In this document: piece after piece, positions 1 to 7,271 of the stretch
How positions within the stretch are numbered: the first letter of the stretch is position 1
How the letters are laid out: each line of letters starts with the position of its first letter
Notes under the pieces: generated by a model
Seen by the model: the letters and a program-made list of their open reading frames with translations, nothing else
What the model was told of the DNA's origin: nothing
Database searches by the model: none
Position numbers and translations under genes: made by a program
Assembly: GCA_964353875.1 (NCBI GenBank)
Contig: CAYGXU010000031.1
Coordinates: 1-32,741, forward strand
Reading direction: 5' to 3'
DNA from: MGNI01 sp964353875
Lineage (GTDB): Bacteria > Chloroflexota > Anaerolineae > Anaerolineales > E44-bin32
Length of the DNA: 32,741 bases

Positions 1-429
1 GCCATGGCCGATGTCAGCGTGCGAACGCTTTTGCTTGATCTCATGATCCAACTAAAGGAAGAGTTCAACCTCACCTACCTCTTCATCACCCACGATCTGG
101 CAACGGCGAAGTATATTTGCGATCGGATCGGCATTCTCTACTTGGGAAAAATGGCTGAAGTTGCGGCTCTCCGGGAAGTCTATTCCCACCCCCTCCATCC
201 TTATACGCAAGCTTTATTGGCGGCTGTGCCTGTCCCCAATCCGCATGAACGTCGCACGCAACCGATGCCAGCTGGTGAGATCCCGAATGCCATCGCCCCA
301 CCTCCTGGCTGCCGCTTCCACCCACGCTGCACCATCGCCAAGCCTAACTGCTCGGTCGATATCCCGGAATTGCGTGAGCTACGATCCAAGCATTGGGTCG
401 CCTGCCACTATGCTGAACAATTTCTGTAA
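1..429 (+). CDS. Oligopeptide/dipeptide ABC transporter ATP-binding protein, C-terminal part (cut by window edge)
   Basis: This is the last ~142 codons of an ATPase that powers peptide (Opp/Dpp-type) uptake from the cytoplasmic face of a membrane permease pair. The frame is open to base 1, so the gene starts outside the window; Walker A, the signature motif and Walker B are not present here. What remains is the D-loop area (DVSVRTLLLDL, residues 4-14), the switch histidine in LFITHD (H31), and the C-terminal extension typical of the oligopeptide/dipeptide family, with the PHPYTQALL-like segment (LHPYTQALL) and a Cys-rich tail (GCRFHPRC, NC, ACHY). That tail separates it from other ABC ATPases. 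The second ATPase and permeases expected of such a system would lie upstream, outside the window. Substrate cannot be told from this fragment; sugar oligomers are possible in this family. Confidence 0.9.
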   Translation, partial: AMADVSVRTLLLDLMIQLKEEFNLTYLFITHDLATAKYICDRIGILYLGKMAEVAALREVYSHPLHPYTQALLAAVPVPNPHERRTQPMPAGEIPNAIAPPPGCRFHPRCTIAKPNCSVDIPELRELRSKHWVACHYAEQFL

Positions 430-592
430 TGCCGACTCCGGGAAAAAAGAGCGCTTTCGGGTATCCTTGTTCTATTTTCAATTTGATTTTTCGCCAATGA
501 TCATATTTAATTTTGATGTCTCGATCTATGGATAGAATTTCTCCCGTCTTAAAATAATCAAATATAGACCCTCTCTCGGACTCCAGACCTTC

Positions 593-608
593 GGAGGTTT
601 TAATAATT
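593..608 (+). promoter_or_regulatory. Ribosome binding site followed by a probable ATT start codon
   Basis: GGAGG at 593-597 lies 8 nt before ATT at 606-608. The glycosyltransferase frame is open only back to the TAA at 555-557, and no ATG, GTG or TTG occurs in frame between that stop and the conserved LIPCYN strand. The first in-frame ATG (747) falls inside the conserved fold. The SD sequence can also fold into a small hairpin (ACCT-TCGG-AGGT, 587-598). Confidence 0.6.
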
Positions 609-1655
609 ACGGAATCGACTTCTCTTATTAACACAACCGATCCCCTCGTCTCTGTCCTGATCCCCTGCTACAACGCTCAGGAAACAGTCGACGATGCAAT
701 TACCTCGATCATTGACCAAGACCTGAAGGCTTGGGAATTAATCCTTATGGATGATGGTTCAACCGACAGCACTCGCGGTCTATTACAAGCTTTTGCAGAG
801 CGCGATGATCGTGTGCGCCTCTTCCATCAGCCTCATGCTGGGATCATCGAGGCCCTCAATGCAGGCCTACGGCTCTGCAGGGCGAAATACACCGCACGCA
901 TGGATGCTGATGATCTTGCCTCTCCTCACCGCCTGGGCAAGCAGGTCGCGTTCCTGGACTCAAATCCAAGTATTGCAGTCGTTGGATGCCTCGTCGAAGG
1001 TTATCCTCCTGACAAAATTGGGGAAGGATTTCGCCTCTATCTTGAATGGATGAATCGTTTGACCACTCCCGATGCGATCGCAGGCGAGATTTATATCGAA
1101 AGTCCCATGGCACACCCATCCGTGATGATACGCAAATCCTGGTTGGAACTTGTCGGAGGGTATCAAGAACATGGTTGGCCAGAGGATTATGATTTATGGC
1201 TGCGCCTCCACCTGGCGGGGGCTAAATTTTCCAAGGTACCAGAACTCCTGATCTCGTGGCGTGAACATCCGCATCGATTAACTCATATAGATCCGAGATA
1301 TTCAACTGATAGTTTCCTGCGCGCAAAGGCTCACTATTTGTGTCAAGCAGTGCTCAAAGATCGTGACGCGCTCTTCATCTGGGGCGCGGGTCAGACAGGA
1401 CGCAAGATAGCGAGGTTGCTGGTCGGCTACGGTACACCCCTGGTAGCCTTTATAGATGTCGATCCACACAAGATCGGACGCAAGCGCCTTGGCCGGGATG
1501 TCCTCCCTCCTGATCAATTACTGCCCGCCTGGGTCCGATTCAAACGGCCTGTCTTGCTTGTCGCAGTGAGCTCAAGGGGCGCCCGATCTACCATCCGGGA
1601 AAGCCTCAATAAGCTGGGATTATGTGAAGCCAGTGATTGGTGGGCGGTGGCATAA
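606..1655 (+). CDS. Family 2 glycosyltransferase with C-terminal Rossmann-like domain
   Basis: The protein should transfer a sugar from a nucleotide-sugar donor onto an envelope glycan or lipid carrier at the cytoplasmic membrane face. The N-terminal GT-A fold is clear: VSVLIPCYN (residues ~15-23), MDDGSTDST (48-56), the metal-binding ARMDADD (D100-D103) and the acceptor-side EDYDLWLRL motif. About 95 C-terminal residues form a second domain opening with a Gly-rich nucleotide-binding turn (FIWGAGQTGRKIARLL) and a FIDVDPHKIGR strand, as in PglD-like or sugar-nucleotide Rossmann domains. I start it at ATT 606 because the first in-frame ATG (747) would remove the first beta strand and the nucleotide-binding aspartate; with ATT the protein is 349 aa. 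No membrane helices are evident. It stands alone between an ABC ATPase end and a convergent VKOR gene, so its pathway is unknown. Confidence 0.85.
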   Translation: MTESTSLINTTDPLVSVLIPCYNAQETVDDAITSIIDQDLKAWELILMDDGSTDSTRGLLQAFAERDDRVRLFHQPHAGIIEALNAGLRLCRAKYTARMDADDLASPHRLGKQVAFLDSNPSIAVVGCLVEGYPPDKIGEGFRLYLEWMNRLTTPDAIAGEIYIESPMAHPSVMIRKSWLELVGGYQEHGWPEDYDLWLRLHLAGAKFSKVPELLISWREHPHRLTHIDPRYSTDSFLRAKAHYLCQAVLKDRDALFIWGAGQTGRKIARLLVGYGTPLVAFIDVDPHKIGRKRLGRDVLPPDQLLPAWVRFKRPVLLVAVSSRGARSTIRESLNKLGLCEASDWWAVA

Positions 1656-1977
1656 GAATCTGCCTCTGTACAAATCAATTGAAAACCGTTGATTCTTTCC
1701 AGAAGCGGATTGACCATAAAGCCAAGATGGTTGATGCGCCGGCGCATATTAAGACCCAGGCATTGAGTGTAATGGATCACAAACTAGGCATGAGAATCCA
1801 ATCGAGTGGAAACCTGATGGACCATAGAGCTGTGGCGGCTTTTGTATCGCAAGCTACGGAGCCTTCGTACAGATGAGGATTCGAAAATAAGGCATCAACT
1901 GTAAATAATTACCGAATGGGCGAAAAAGCTCACTCGGCTGAAAATATCATGTTATGAAAACCTTCGTTCCGGTTTCC
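1656..1977. other. Intergenic region between convergent genes
   Basis: No credible gene here; the short open frames lack RBSs and family features. It holds a perfect 14-bp palindrome (ATGCGCCGGCGCAT, 1734-1747). No strong hairpin with a T-tract was found, although both flanking genes end here. Confidence 0.5.
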
Positions 1978-3222
1978 CTAGGAGGGTGGCAATCTCCCCT
2001 GGCGAATTTGTAGCCACGCCGCCAAACCTGGAGATAAAACAAGCCACATAATCACCGTGATGATGATTGAGGAGGTTAAGCACCAGGCACAGGTTGCTCC
2101 GATGACGAAGGGCTCTAAGAAAGTCAGATAAGCCGAAAACCCCGTTCCAAACAACGCCATTGCCAGCAGGGCTACTTTGGCCCAGTCTGAGAGGGGTTTG
2201 CTAAGATAACGACTTGCCAACCACATGGCAACGATGCCAACATATCCTGCCAGACCGATTCCGCCGACCGGGATCATGCCGAATAATTTCGCATACTTGC
2301 TTTGTTGCACCAAGTTGCAATCCCCAACAGGGCCACAGACAGCCGCCTCTCCACTGCTCTCCACATAGGTAAGGTATGCAGCCACAAAAATCCCTATCCC
2401 ACAAAGCAATAGGACGATCCAGGATATGTTTCTCTCCCTCTCCTCTTCCTCAGGAAGCATAATCCTGCCCACAACCGCAGCCAGGCCGATCAACATGCCG
2501 ATCAAAACCGCAATCGATACACTATTGCCAACCGGATCCAATTTGATCCGATCAAGGATCGTGAGTTCTTTCACCGGAGGGATGATTCCCGAATTGTTCG
2601 CTGTCGCGGTTGGTTTTACTTCAGCTGTGGGTTCTTCTGTCGGGCTTTCTGTCCCATTTTCCGCCACAGGCGCTTCTGGAGAAGGAGTATTTGTCGTAGG
2701 AACATCTTCCGGGACAGGGACCATCAAAGCAGCCGCTTCACTCAAGCCGGGGACACTTGGCCAATCGATGCCGCTGCCGGCAAGGCCTTGCTCGATGATC
2801 CCAGGGAACATCGCTGGGATTTCATTTCCTCCAATCAGGATCGTCTCCCCAACGATTAGCATCGGCACGGCATAATTTTCCTCTGGTATTTGGAAATGGT
2901 CAACCGCCGTCCAATAAAGCGTATTGCCTGCCTCCGTCAGCGTATTGATATAGAGAATCTCTAGAGATTCACCCAGAATCCCAACCAGGGATGGCCCAAC
3001 ACTCTCCTCAGCCTCACTGGGTGGGATATAAAGCACTTCAGGTTCACCTCCATATTTCTCAAACAAGGGGGGCAAAACCTCTGTAATTACTCTTTGACAA
3101 ACTGGACACGCAGGTGAATAGAAGAGGACTGCGCGCACTACGTTGCCCTGAGCGAGGACTGGAAAGAAAAAGACAAAAATAGAAATGAATGCTATGATTG
3201 AAGCTTTCACACTTCTCTTCAT
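1978..3222 (-). CDS. Thioredoxin-like/vitamin K epoxide reductase (VKOR) fusion protein
   Basis: This is a predicted disulfide-bond-forming membrane protein. VKOR domains pass electrons from a thioredoxin-like partner to quinone, the job of DsbB in other bacteria. With the start at 3222 the protein has 414 aa: a signal peptide (1-25, MKRSVK then a hydrophobic core ending VLAQG), a thioredoxin-like domain with CPVC (C39, C42) and a cis-Pro-like AVPML (P120), a Pro/Thr/Glu-rich linker (~170-215), then five hydrophobic helices (from ~234). The VKOR domain carries both expected cysteine pairs: C296/C302 in the loop and C378/C381 (CAWC). The upstream ATG at 3234 sits directly against AGGAG, too close to be used; 3222 lies 12 nt from that SD and gives a classical signal peptide. 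The thioredoxin domain is N-terminal here, whereas the best known bacterial fusions carry it C-terminally. Confidence 0.88.
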   Translation of the reverse strand: MKRSVKASIIAFISIFVFFFPVLAQGNVVRAVLFYSPACPVCQRVITEVLPPLFEKYGGEPEVLYIPPSEAEESVGPSLVGILGESLEILYINTLTEAGNTLYWTAVDHFQIPEENYAVPMLIVGETILIGGNEIPAMFPGIIEQGLAGSGIDWPSVPGLSEAAALMVPVPEDVPTTNTPSPEAPVAENGTESPTEEPTAEVKPTATANNSGIIPPVKELTILDRIKLDPVGNSVSIAVLIGMLIGLAAVVGRIMLPEEEERERNISWIVLLLCGIGIFVAAYLTYVESSGEAAVCGPVGDCNLVQQSKYAKLFGMIPVGGIGLAGYVGIVAMWLASRYLSKPLSDWAKVALLAMALFGTGFSAYLTFLEPFVIGATCAWCLTSSIIITVIMWLVLSPGLAAWLQIRQGRLPPS

Positions 3223-3273
3223 GAAAATTCGCATCTCCTATGCTTTCCTATTTATACCTCAAATAGAAGCCTT

Positions 3274-3996
3274 CTAATGGGTGAGCTTTTTCCAGAGATC
3301 CCACAAGATGCCCAAGGTATGCTCTAATCTTTTCCCAAGTTCGAGACCAGCCTGTGTCGTTACATCATCCTCATTTTCGAAGACCATATAAGGCAGGCGA
3401 TGGTTGCGGACCGAAAAATATCCCGAAGGTCCTGAGGTCAATTCAAACCAATCATCCTCAAAATACAAACGCCTCAATTTCCCTCCATCAAGGGCATGTT
3501 CGAGAATGCTATCCGGTTGATTGGGGTTGAAACGTCGTTGATTCTTGCGGAGAGATTCCTCGAAGGACACGTTGACGTAAAAACAGGCAGCCTGGCTCAG
3601 GACGATTGCGCTCAAGTATTGGTAGGCTGTTCGATAACCACCATGTTCAGAACCACGAGAGAACTCGATCACCGCTGTCTCCCCACCCTTCGCATTTCGT
3701 AGCCACTTTTGGTATTCGAGACTAAGGCGACGGATGAGGAGATGCCAATACTCCTGCTTCAAAAAAACCTCGTCCGGCGTGCTGTGCAGGCGCGCCAAAG
3801 AGAATTCCTCCTCAAGGATGCGATCCTCCTCGAACCATGCCCACAACATGGGGAAATCGTCAAACACGCGGATTTCACCAACATGAAATCGTTGCATGCG
3901 CTCTTTTGGCGGAATACCCTTCAGGTATTGGATAATCTCACTTTTCCCTGCTGCCGGTCGTGCGTTAAAAATGAGGATGGGAAAGACGGGCAGCAT
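3274..3996 (-). CDS. Uncharacterised P-loop (kinase-like) protein
   Basis: A 240-aa protein whose N-terminus has a hydrophobic strand followed by a variant Walker A loop, ARPAAGKS (12-19); the usual first glycine is alanine. This resembles small P-loop kinases such as nucleoside or nucleotide kinases. An acidic and aromatic stretch (RVFDDFPMLWAWFEEDRILEE) follows, then TAVIEFSRGSEHGG, where E and R could be catalytic or binding residues, and FYVNVSFEESLRKNQRR, reminiscent of a lid or LID-like Arg cluster. The C-terminus is a helix without known motif. I do not recognise a named family and give no substrate. An AAGGAG SD lies 10 nt before the ATG. The gene ends ~50 nt before the VKOR gene on the same strand, so the two may be co-transcribed. 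Confidence 0.7.
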   Translation of the reverse strand: MLPVFPILIFNARPAAGKSEIIQYLKGIPPKERMQRFHVGEIRVFDDFPMLWAWFEEDRILEEEFSLARLHSTPDEVFLKQEYWHLLIRRLSLEYQKWLRNAKGGETAVIEFSRGSEHGGYRTAYQYLSAIVLSQAACFYVNVSFEESLRKNQRRFNPNQPDSILEHALDGGKLRRLYFEDDWFELTSGPSGYFSVRNHRLPYMVFENEDDVTTQAGLELGKRLEHTLGILWDLWKKLTH

Positions 3997-4504
3997 ACGG
4001 TCGGATCTCCTTTCCGGAATCGCGTCGATTTTGACACTTCAGAACAGGTTCGTCAAGATAAGGTTGCTCGCATTCTTGGGTTGAGTTGACGTGCAATCCT
4101 TATCGGCCCCTCTTGAACAGAACCCCCCAGAGGATGAGACTATCGGCTCGCGCTGCGATGATCCACCTCGTCGATTAGTGTACGATCATTACCAAAAAAC
4201 CGCCAGTCGTGATCGGCGCCACGCTGCTTAACTCTACTCAACTTTGGTCACTCTCTGAGAATCGGATCCAGCTCACATTCCCGATCCGCAATTGGCTTCA
4301 ATCAAGAATGCCAACCTTTAATGGGTCGATCCCACCAATCTTGTTAAGGTCAATATTTGCTGGATCGCAATCCATAGCGGCTAAAGTGTTAGGCTGGCAG
4401 GGTGCGTTTTGAGCATCGCCTCCATGGTACAATCGAGCCGCAAAGAAAAATCCGTCTCTTCCATCATGCTGGATGGAGTTGGTCTCACCTCAAAGGGTGC
4501 TTCG
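3997..4504. other. Intergenic region between divergent genes
   Basis: About 500 nt that should hold promoters for the reverse P-loop gene and the forward HIT gene. No convincing -35/-10 pair was found. A short inverted repeat (TGGAT-CGCA-ATCCA, 4362-4375) is the only structure noted. The open frame at 4209-4412 has no SD and no protein features. Confidence 0.4.
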
Positions 4505-4945
4505 ATGAAATTGGATCCCGCATGCATCTTCTGCAAAATTATCGCCGGAAATACAGATGCCAGCCTGGTTTACAAAGACGACCTAGTCACAGCCTTCATG
4601 GACATCCAGCCCCTCATTCGAGGCCACCTTCTCGTCATTCCCAATGCACATATCCCTGATCTCTCAACTTTAGACCAGAAGCTCAACAATCGAATGTTTG
4701 AGGTAGCTTGTAATTTGGCTCAGGCTTTGCGCACTTCAGGGCTTCAATGCGAGGGGGTGAATCTATTCCTTGCTGATGGGCGCGCTGCCGGTCAAACTGT
4801 TTTCCATTGCCATCTGCATCTCATCCCACGCTTCGTTGGGGATGGATTTCGTATTCAATTTCCACCTCACTACGGTACACGTCCCGATCGGGAAGAATTG
4901 GACCGTCTGGCAGCGATGGTGAAGGCGGGGCTAAAACCATTGTGA
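4505..4945 (+). CDS. HIT family nucleotide hydrolase/transferase
   Basis: A histidine triad protein: such enzymes hydrolyse AMP-linked phosphoramidates or dinucleoside polyphosphates in the cytoplasm. The catalytic triad motif is intact as FHCHLHLIPRF. The N-terminus CIFCKIIAGN has the Cys pair often seen in bacterial HIT proteins, followed by YKDDLVTAFMDIQPLIRGHLLVIP, which is standard for the family. I choose ATG 4505, which gives 146 aa, the usual HIT size, and has AAAGGG a few bases upstream; a longer frame from TTG 4409 would add 32 residues unlike any HIT N-terminus. The stop codon at 4943-4945 overlaps a possible GTG start for the next gene, so the two genes are close-packed and likely co-expressed. 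Confidence 0.92.
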   Translation: MKLDPACIFCKIIAGNTDASLVYKDDLVTAFMDIQPLIRGHLLVIPNAHIPDLSTLDQKLNNRMFEVACNLAQALRTSGLQCEGVNLFLADGRAAGQTVFHCHLHLIPRFVGDGFRIQFPPHYGTRPDREELDRLAAMVKAGLKPL

Positions 4946-4989
4946 TTGCCTTGCCCGTAGGTAAATCCCAATTATTGGAGACGCGCCAC

Positions 4990-5601
4990 TTGAAAAATAT
5001 ACGCACTGTTTGCGTGTTCTGCGGATCCAGCGACCGGATCGGTGAAATCTATCTTCAAGCTGGCGCTTCTATGGGTCGCGCACTTGCAAAACGTAGCCTG
5101 ACATTGGTTTATGGTGGAGGCAGCACGGGATTAATGGGAGCCTTAGCAGACAGGGCGCTCGAGGGGGGTATCAAAGTGATTGGGGTGATCCCGGAAACCT
5201 TTGATACTCCTGCGCTTGCCCACACCAGGCTCACTGAGATGCATGTCGTCAAGACCATGCACGAGCGAAAAGCGAAAATGGCTGCGCTTTCGGATGCCTT
5301 CCTCGCCCTGCCTGGCGGTTTCGGCACCTTCGAAGAGCTCTTTGAAATCCTTACTTGGGCACAAATCGGATTGCACTCAAAACCCATTGGCGTGCTGAAT
5401 GTACACGAATATTTCACCCCATTGCTTCATCTCATCGAACATGCGCGCCAAGAAGGTTTTATCTATGATGAGCATCGCCGACTCATCCTTGAGGAGGCAG
5501 ATCCCGAAAGATTGCTCGACCAAATGATCGCCTACCAGCCCCCTCAAAGTCTGGAACGTTGGGTGAGGCGTGAAATAGGAAACGGATCCGGACCGCTGTA
5601 A
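4990..5601 (+). CDS. LOG-family protein (cytokinin riboside 5'-monophosphate phosphoribohydrolase type)
   Basis: LOG-family enzymes split the N-glycosidic bond of nucleoside monophosphates, releasing a base and ribose 5-phosphate. The sequence shows the family start VCVFCGSS, the nucleotide-binding GGGSTGLMG, MHERKAKM and the diagnostic PGGFGTFEELFEILTWAQIG. The start is inferred: TTG 4990 gives MKNIRTVCVFCGSS (203 aa, normal length) with GGAG 9 nt upstream. GTG 4942, overlapping the HIT stop, would add 16 residues and is the alternative. Frames reaching back to 4807 only shadow the HIT gene. Pairing with HIT suggests a shared role in AMP or modified-nucleotide turnover; this is inference. 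In bacteria the physiological substrate is usually unknown, so a cytokinin function should not be assumed. Confidence 0.9.
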   Translation: MKNIRTVCVFCGSSDRIGEIYLQAGASMGRALAKRSLTLVYGGGSTGLMGALADRALEGGIKVIGVIPETFDTPALAHTRLTEMHVVKTMHERKAKMAALSDAFLALPGGFGTFEELFEILTWAQIGLHSKPIGVLNVHEYFTPLLHLIEHARQEGFIYDEHRRLILEEADPERLLDQMIAYQPPQSLERWVRREIGNGSGPL

Positions 5602-6047
5602 AAGTATCGGACTACGCCTCGATTGTAGAAATCGAATTCACTTAAGGATGATACCCAGAAACGCTTATATCCCTATAAGACCAACCATTAGCAATTCTTA
5701 GGCCTTGAATTTAACGAAGTGTGCTTTGGAAATATGGATTATGAATTTTCGTTTGATGAAAACCGGGAAGTGAGCCATTCTTTGACATCTTATGGTTGGT
5801 TTCTTGTAGGCTGAGGCAATGAATCAATCGATGTCCTTTTACCGATATGATTCCATGCAAACATCACTTGGGCAAAAATCAAAACCATTTAATCTCCTTA
5901 CCGCTAGGATTTGTTAGAATTATTGAAGATGATTGCCTGCTAGTTGAAAATATGTTCCAGCCGCAATGAAGGATGAGCAGGATAAGAAACGACTCCGGAT
6001 ACGAACCTTTCGCTGCTTTCGTCATGCAATCATCGAAAAGGCGAACA
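5602..6047. other. Leader and intergenic region upstream of sbcD
   Basis: AT-rich stretch with no supported gene. It contains the candidate extended -10 at 5912-5920 and a stray TTGACA at 5782-5787 without a matching -10. No tRNA or strong terminator was recognised after the LOG gene. Confidence 0.4.
5912..5920 (+). promoter_or_regulatory. Candidate extended -10 promoter for sbcDC
   Basis: TGTTAGAAT fits an extended -10 (TG, one base, then TAGAAT, 5 of 6 to consensus). No good -35 is seen upstream, which is tolerated for extended -10 promoters. It lies ~130 nt before the chosen sbcD start. Confidence 0.3.
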
Positions 6048-7271
6048 ATGGCTGATCCAATACGAGTAGTGCACTTTGCCGATCTGCACATTGGCATGGA
6101 GAACTATGGTCACCTCGATCCCAGCACCGGCACATCCAGCCGCGTGAAGGATTTCCTCGATCGACTGGATGAGGTGATCGATTACTCCCTATCGCATCAG
6201 GCTGATCTGGCGATCTTTGCTGGCGACGCCTTTAAAAACCGCGATCCTGACCCCACCCAACAACGCGAATTCGCGCTGCGTATCAAGCGCCTGGCGAATG
6301 CCATGCCCACCTTACTCTTGGTTGGAAACCACGACATGCCAGGTGTGTCGACCAAGGCCAGCAGTGTCGATATTTTTCAGGCCTTAGACGTGCCTGGGGT
6401 GCTCGTCGGTCATAAACCTGAGGGACATGTTATACAGACCCGCAGAGGGCCGGTTTTCCTGGCATGGATGCCCTATCCAATGCGCAATCGCCTTTTGGCC
6501 CGTGAGGAACATCAAGGGAAAACAATTGAAGAGCTCGAAACTTCGTTGCGCAGTCTCGTCTCTGACATCCTCCGAAATCTGACAGTACAAGCTGCCCAAC
6601 ATGAGATGCCACGCCTGCTTGCTGGTCACTTCACAGTCGAGAAGGCTTTTTTTGGTTCGGAACGGAGTGTGATGCTGGGGCGAGATGTGGCAGTCATGGC
6701 CTCCGCCCTTGCCGATCCAACCTGGGATTATGTAGCGTTGGGTCATATTCATCGCCACCAAGAAATCAACGAAGGTCATCCTCCTCCCATCGTCTACAGC
6801 GGCTCACTCGAACGGATTGATTTCGGCGAGGAAGCTGAACAAAAGGGATTCTGCTGGGTTGAATTGGCACGCACTGCCACCCGATGGAAATTCGTCCCTG
6901 TGGCAGCCCGTCCTTTCCACACTGTGCGACTCGACATTCGAGAAGAGAAAGATCCCACACAAGCCATCCTGACTGCACTGGAAGGGGTACATGCCCAAGG
7001 GGCGGTAGTTCGCCTTCGGTTACAGATGCACTCCCAACAGCAGATCGCCATTCGGGAGCGAGAGATCGAATCAGCTCTGCAGGAAGCGACCAGCCTGTCC
7101 ATCGGTCGAGAAATCGAGACGGAAACGCGCGCCAGGTTGGGTGACCAATCACCCGAAACCTTGACGCCGCTACAACTGCTCGAGCATTATTTCCAATCAC
7201 GCGACGAAACCGCTGGTAGGATCGAAGCCTTATTAACCAAAGCCGAGGTGTTGTTACGTGATTCCGGTTGA
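6048..7271 (+). CDS. sbcD: Exonuclease SbcD, Mre11-like nuclease subunit
   Basis: The nuclease partner of the SbcCD complex, which processes DNA ends, hairpins and protein-blocked ends in the cytoplasm with Mn-dependent phosphodiesterase chemistry. All metallophosphoesterase motifs are visible: FADLHIG (D12, H14), FAGDAF (D60), GNHD (93-96), AGHFTVE (H194) and GHIHRH (H233, H235). A cap region follows and the C-terminus is helical, as expected for the SbcC-binding part. I start at ATG 6048 (407 aa; AAAAGG 6 nt upstream). The frame extends 25 codons further to 5973, but that extension is not family-like and RVVHFADLHIG is the usual N-terminus. It overlaps sbcC by 14 nt, indicating translational coupling. 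Confidence 0.95.
   Translation: MADPIRVVHFADLHIGMENYGHLDPSTGTSSRVKDFLDRLDEVIDYSLSHQADLAIFAGDAFKNRDPDPTQQREFALRIKRLANAMPTLLLVGNHDMPGVSTKASSVDIFQALDVPGVLVGHKPEGHVIQTRRGPVFLAWMPYPMRNRLLAREEHQGKTIEELETSLRSLVSDILRNLTVQAAQHEMPRLLAGHFTVEKAFFGSERSVMLGRDVAVMASALADPTWDYVALGHIHRHQEINEGHPPPIVYSGSLERIDFGEEAEQKGFCWVELARTATRWKFVPVAARPFHTVRLDIREEKDPTQAILTALEGVHAQGAVVRLRLQMHSQQQIAIREREIESALQEATSLSIGREIETETRARLGDQSPETLTPLQLLEHYFQSRDETAGRIEALLTKAEVLLRDSG

Noticed and set aside
1734..1747. 14-bp palindrome ATGCGCCGGCGCAT as a terminator
   Set aside because: No T-tract and no loop; it may be a chance GC palindrome.
1637..1876. 79-codon frame after the glycosyltransferase
   Set aside because: Starts inside the glycosyltransferase gene in another frame, with no SD or recognisable features.
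4209..4412. 67-codon frame upstream of the HIT gene
   Set aside because: No SD, no domain, overlaps the expected promoter region.
5782..5787. TTGACA as a -35 for sbcDC
   Set aside because: The -10 position 17 nt downstream reads TGTAGG, a poor match.
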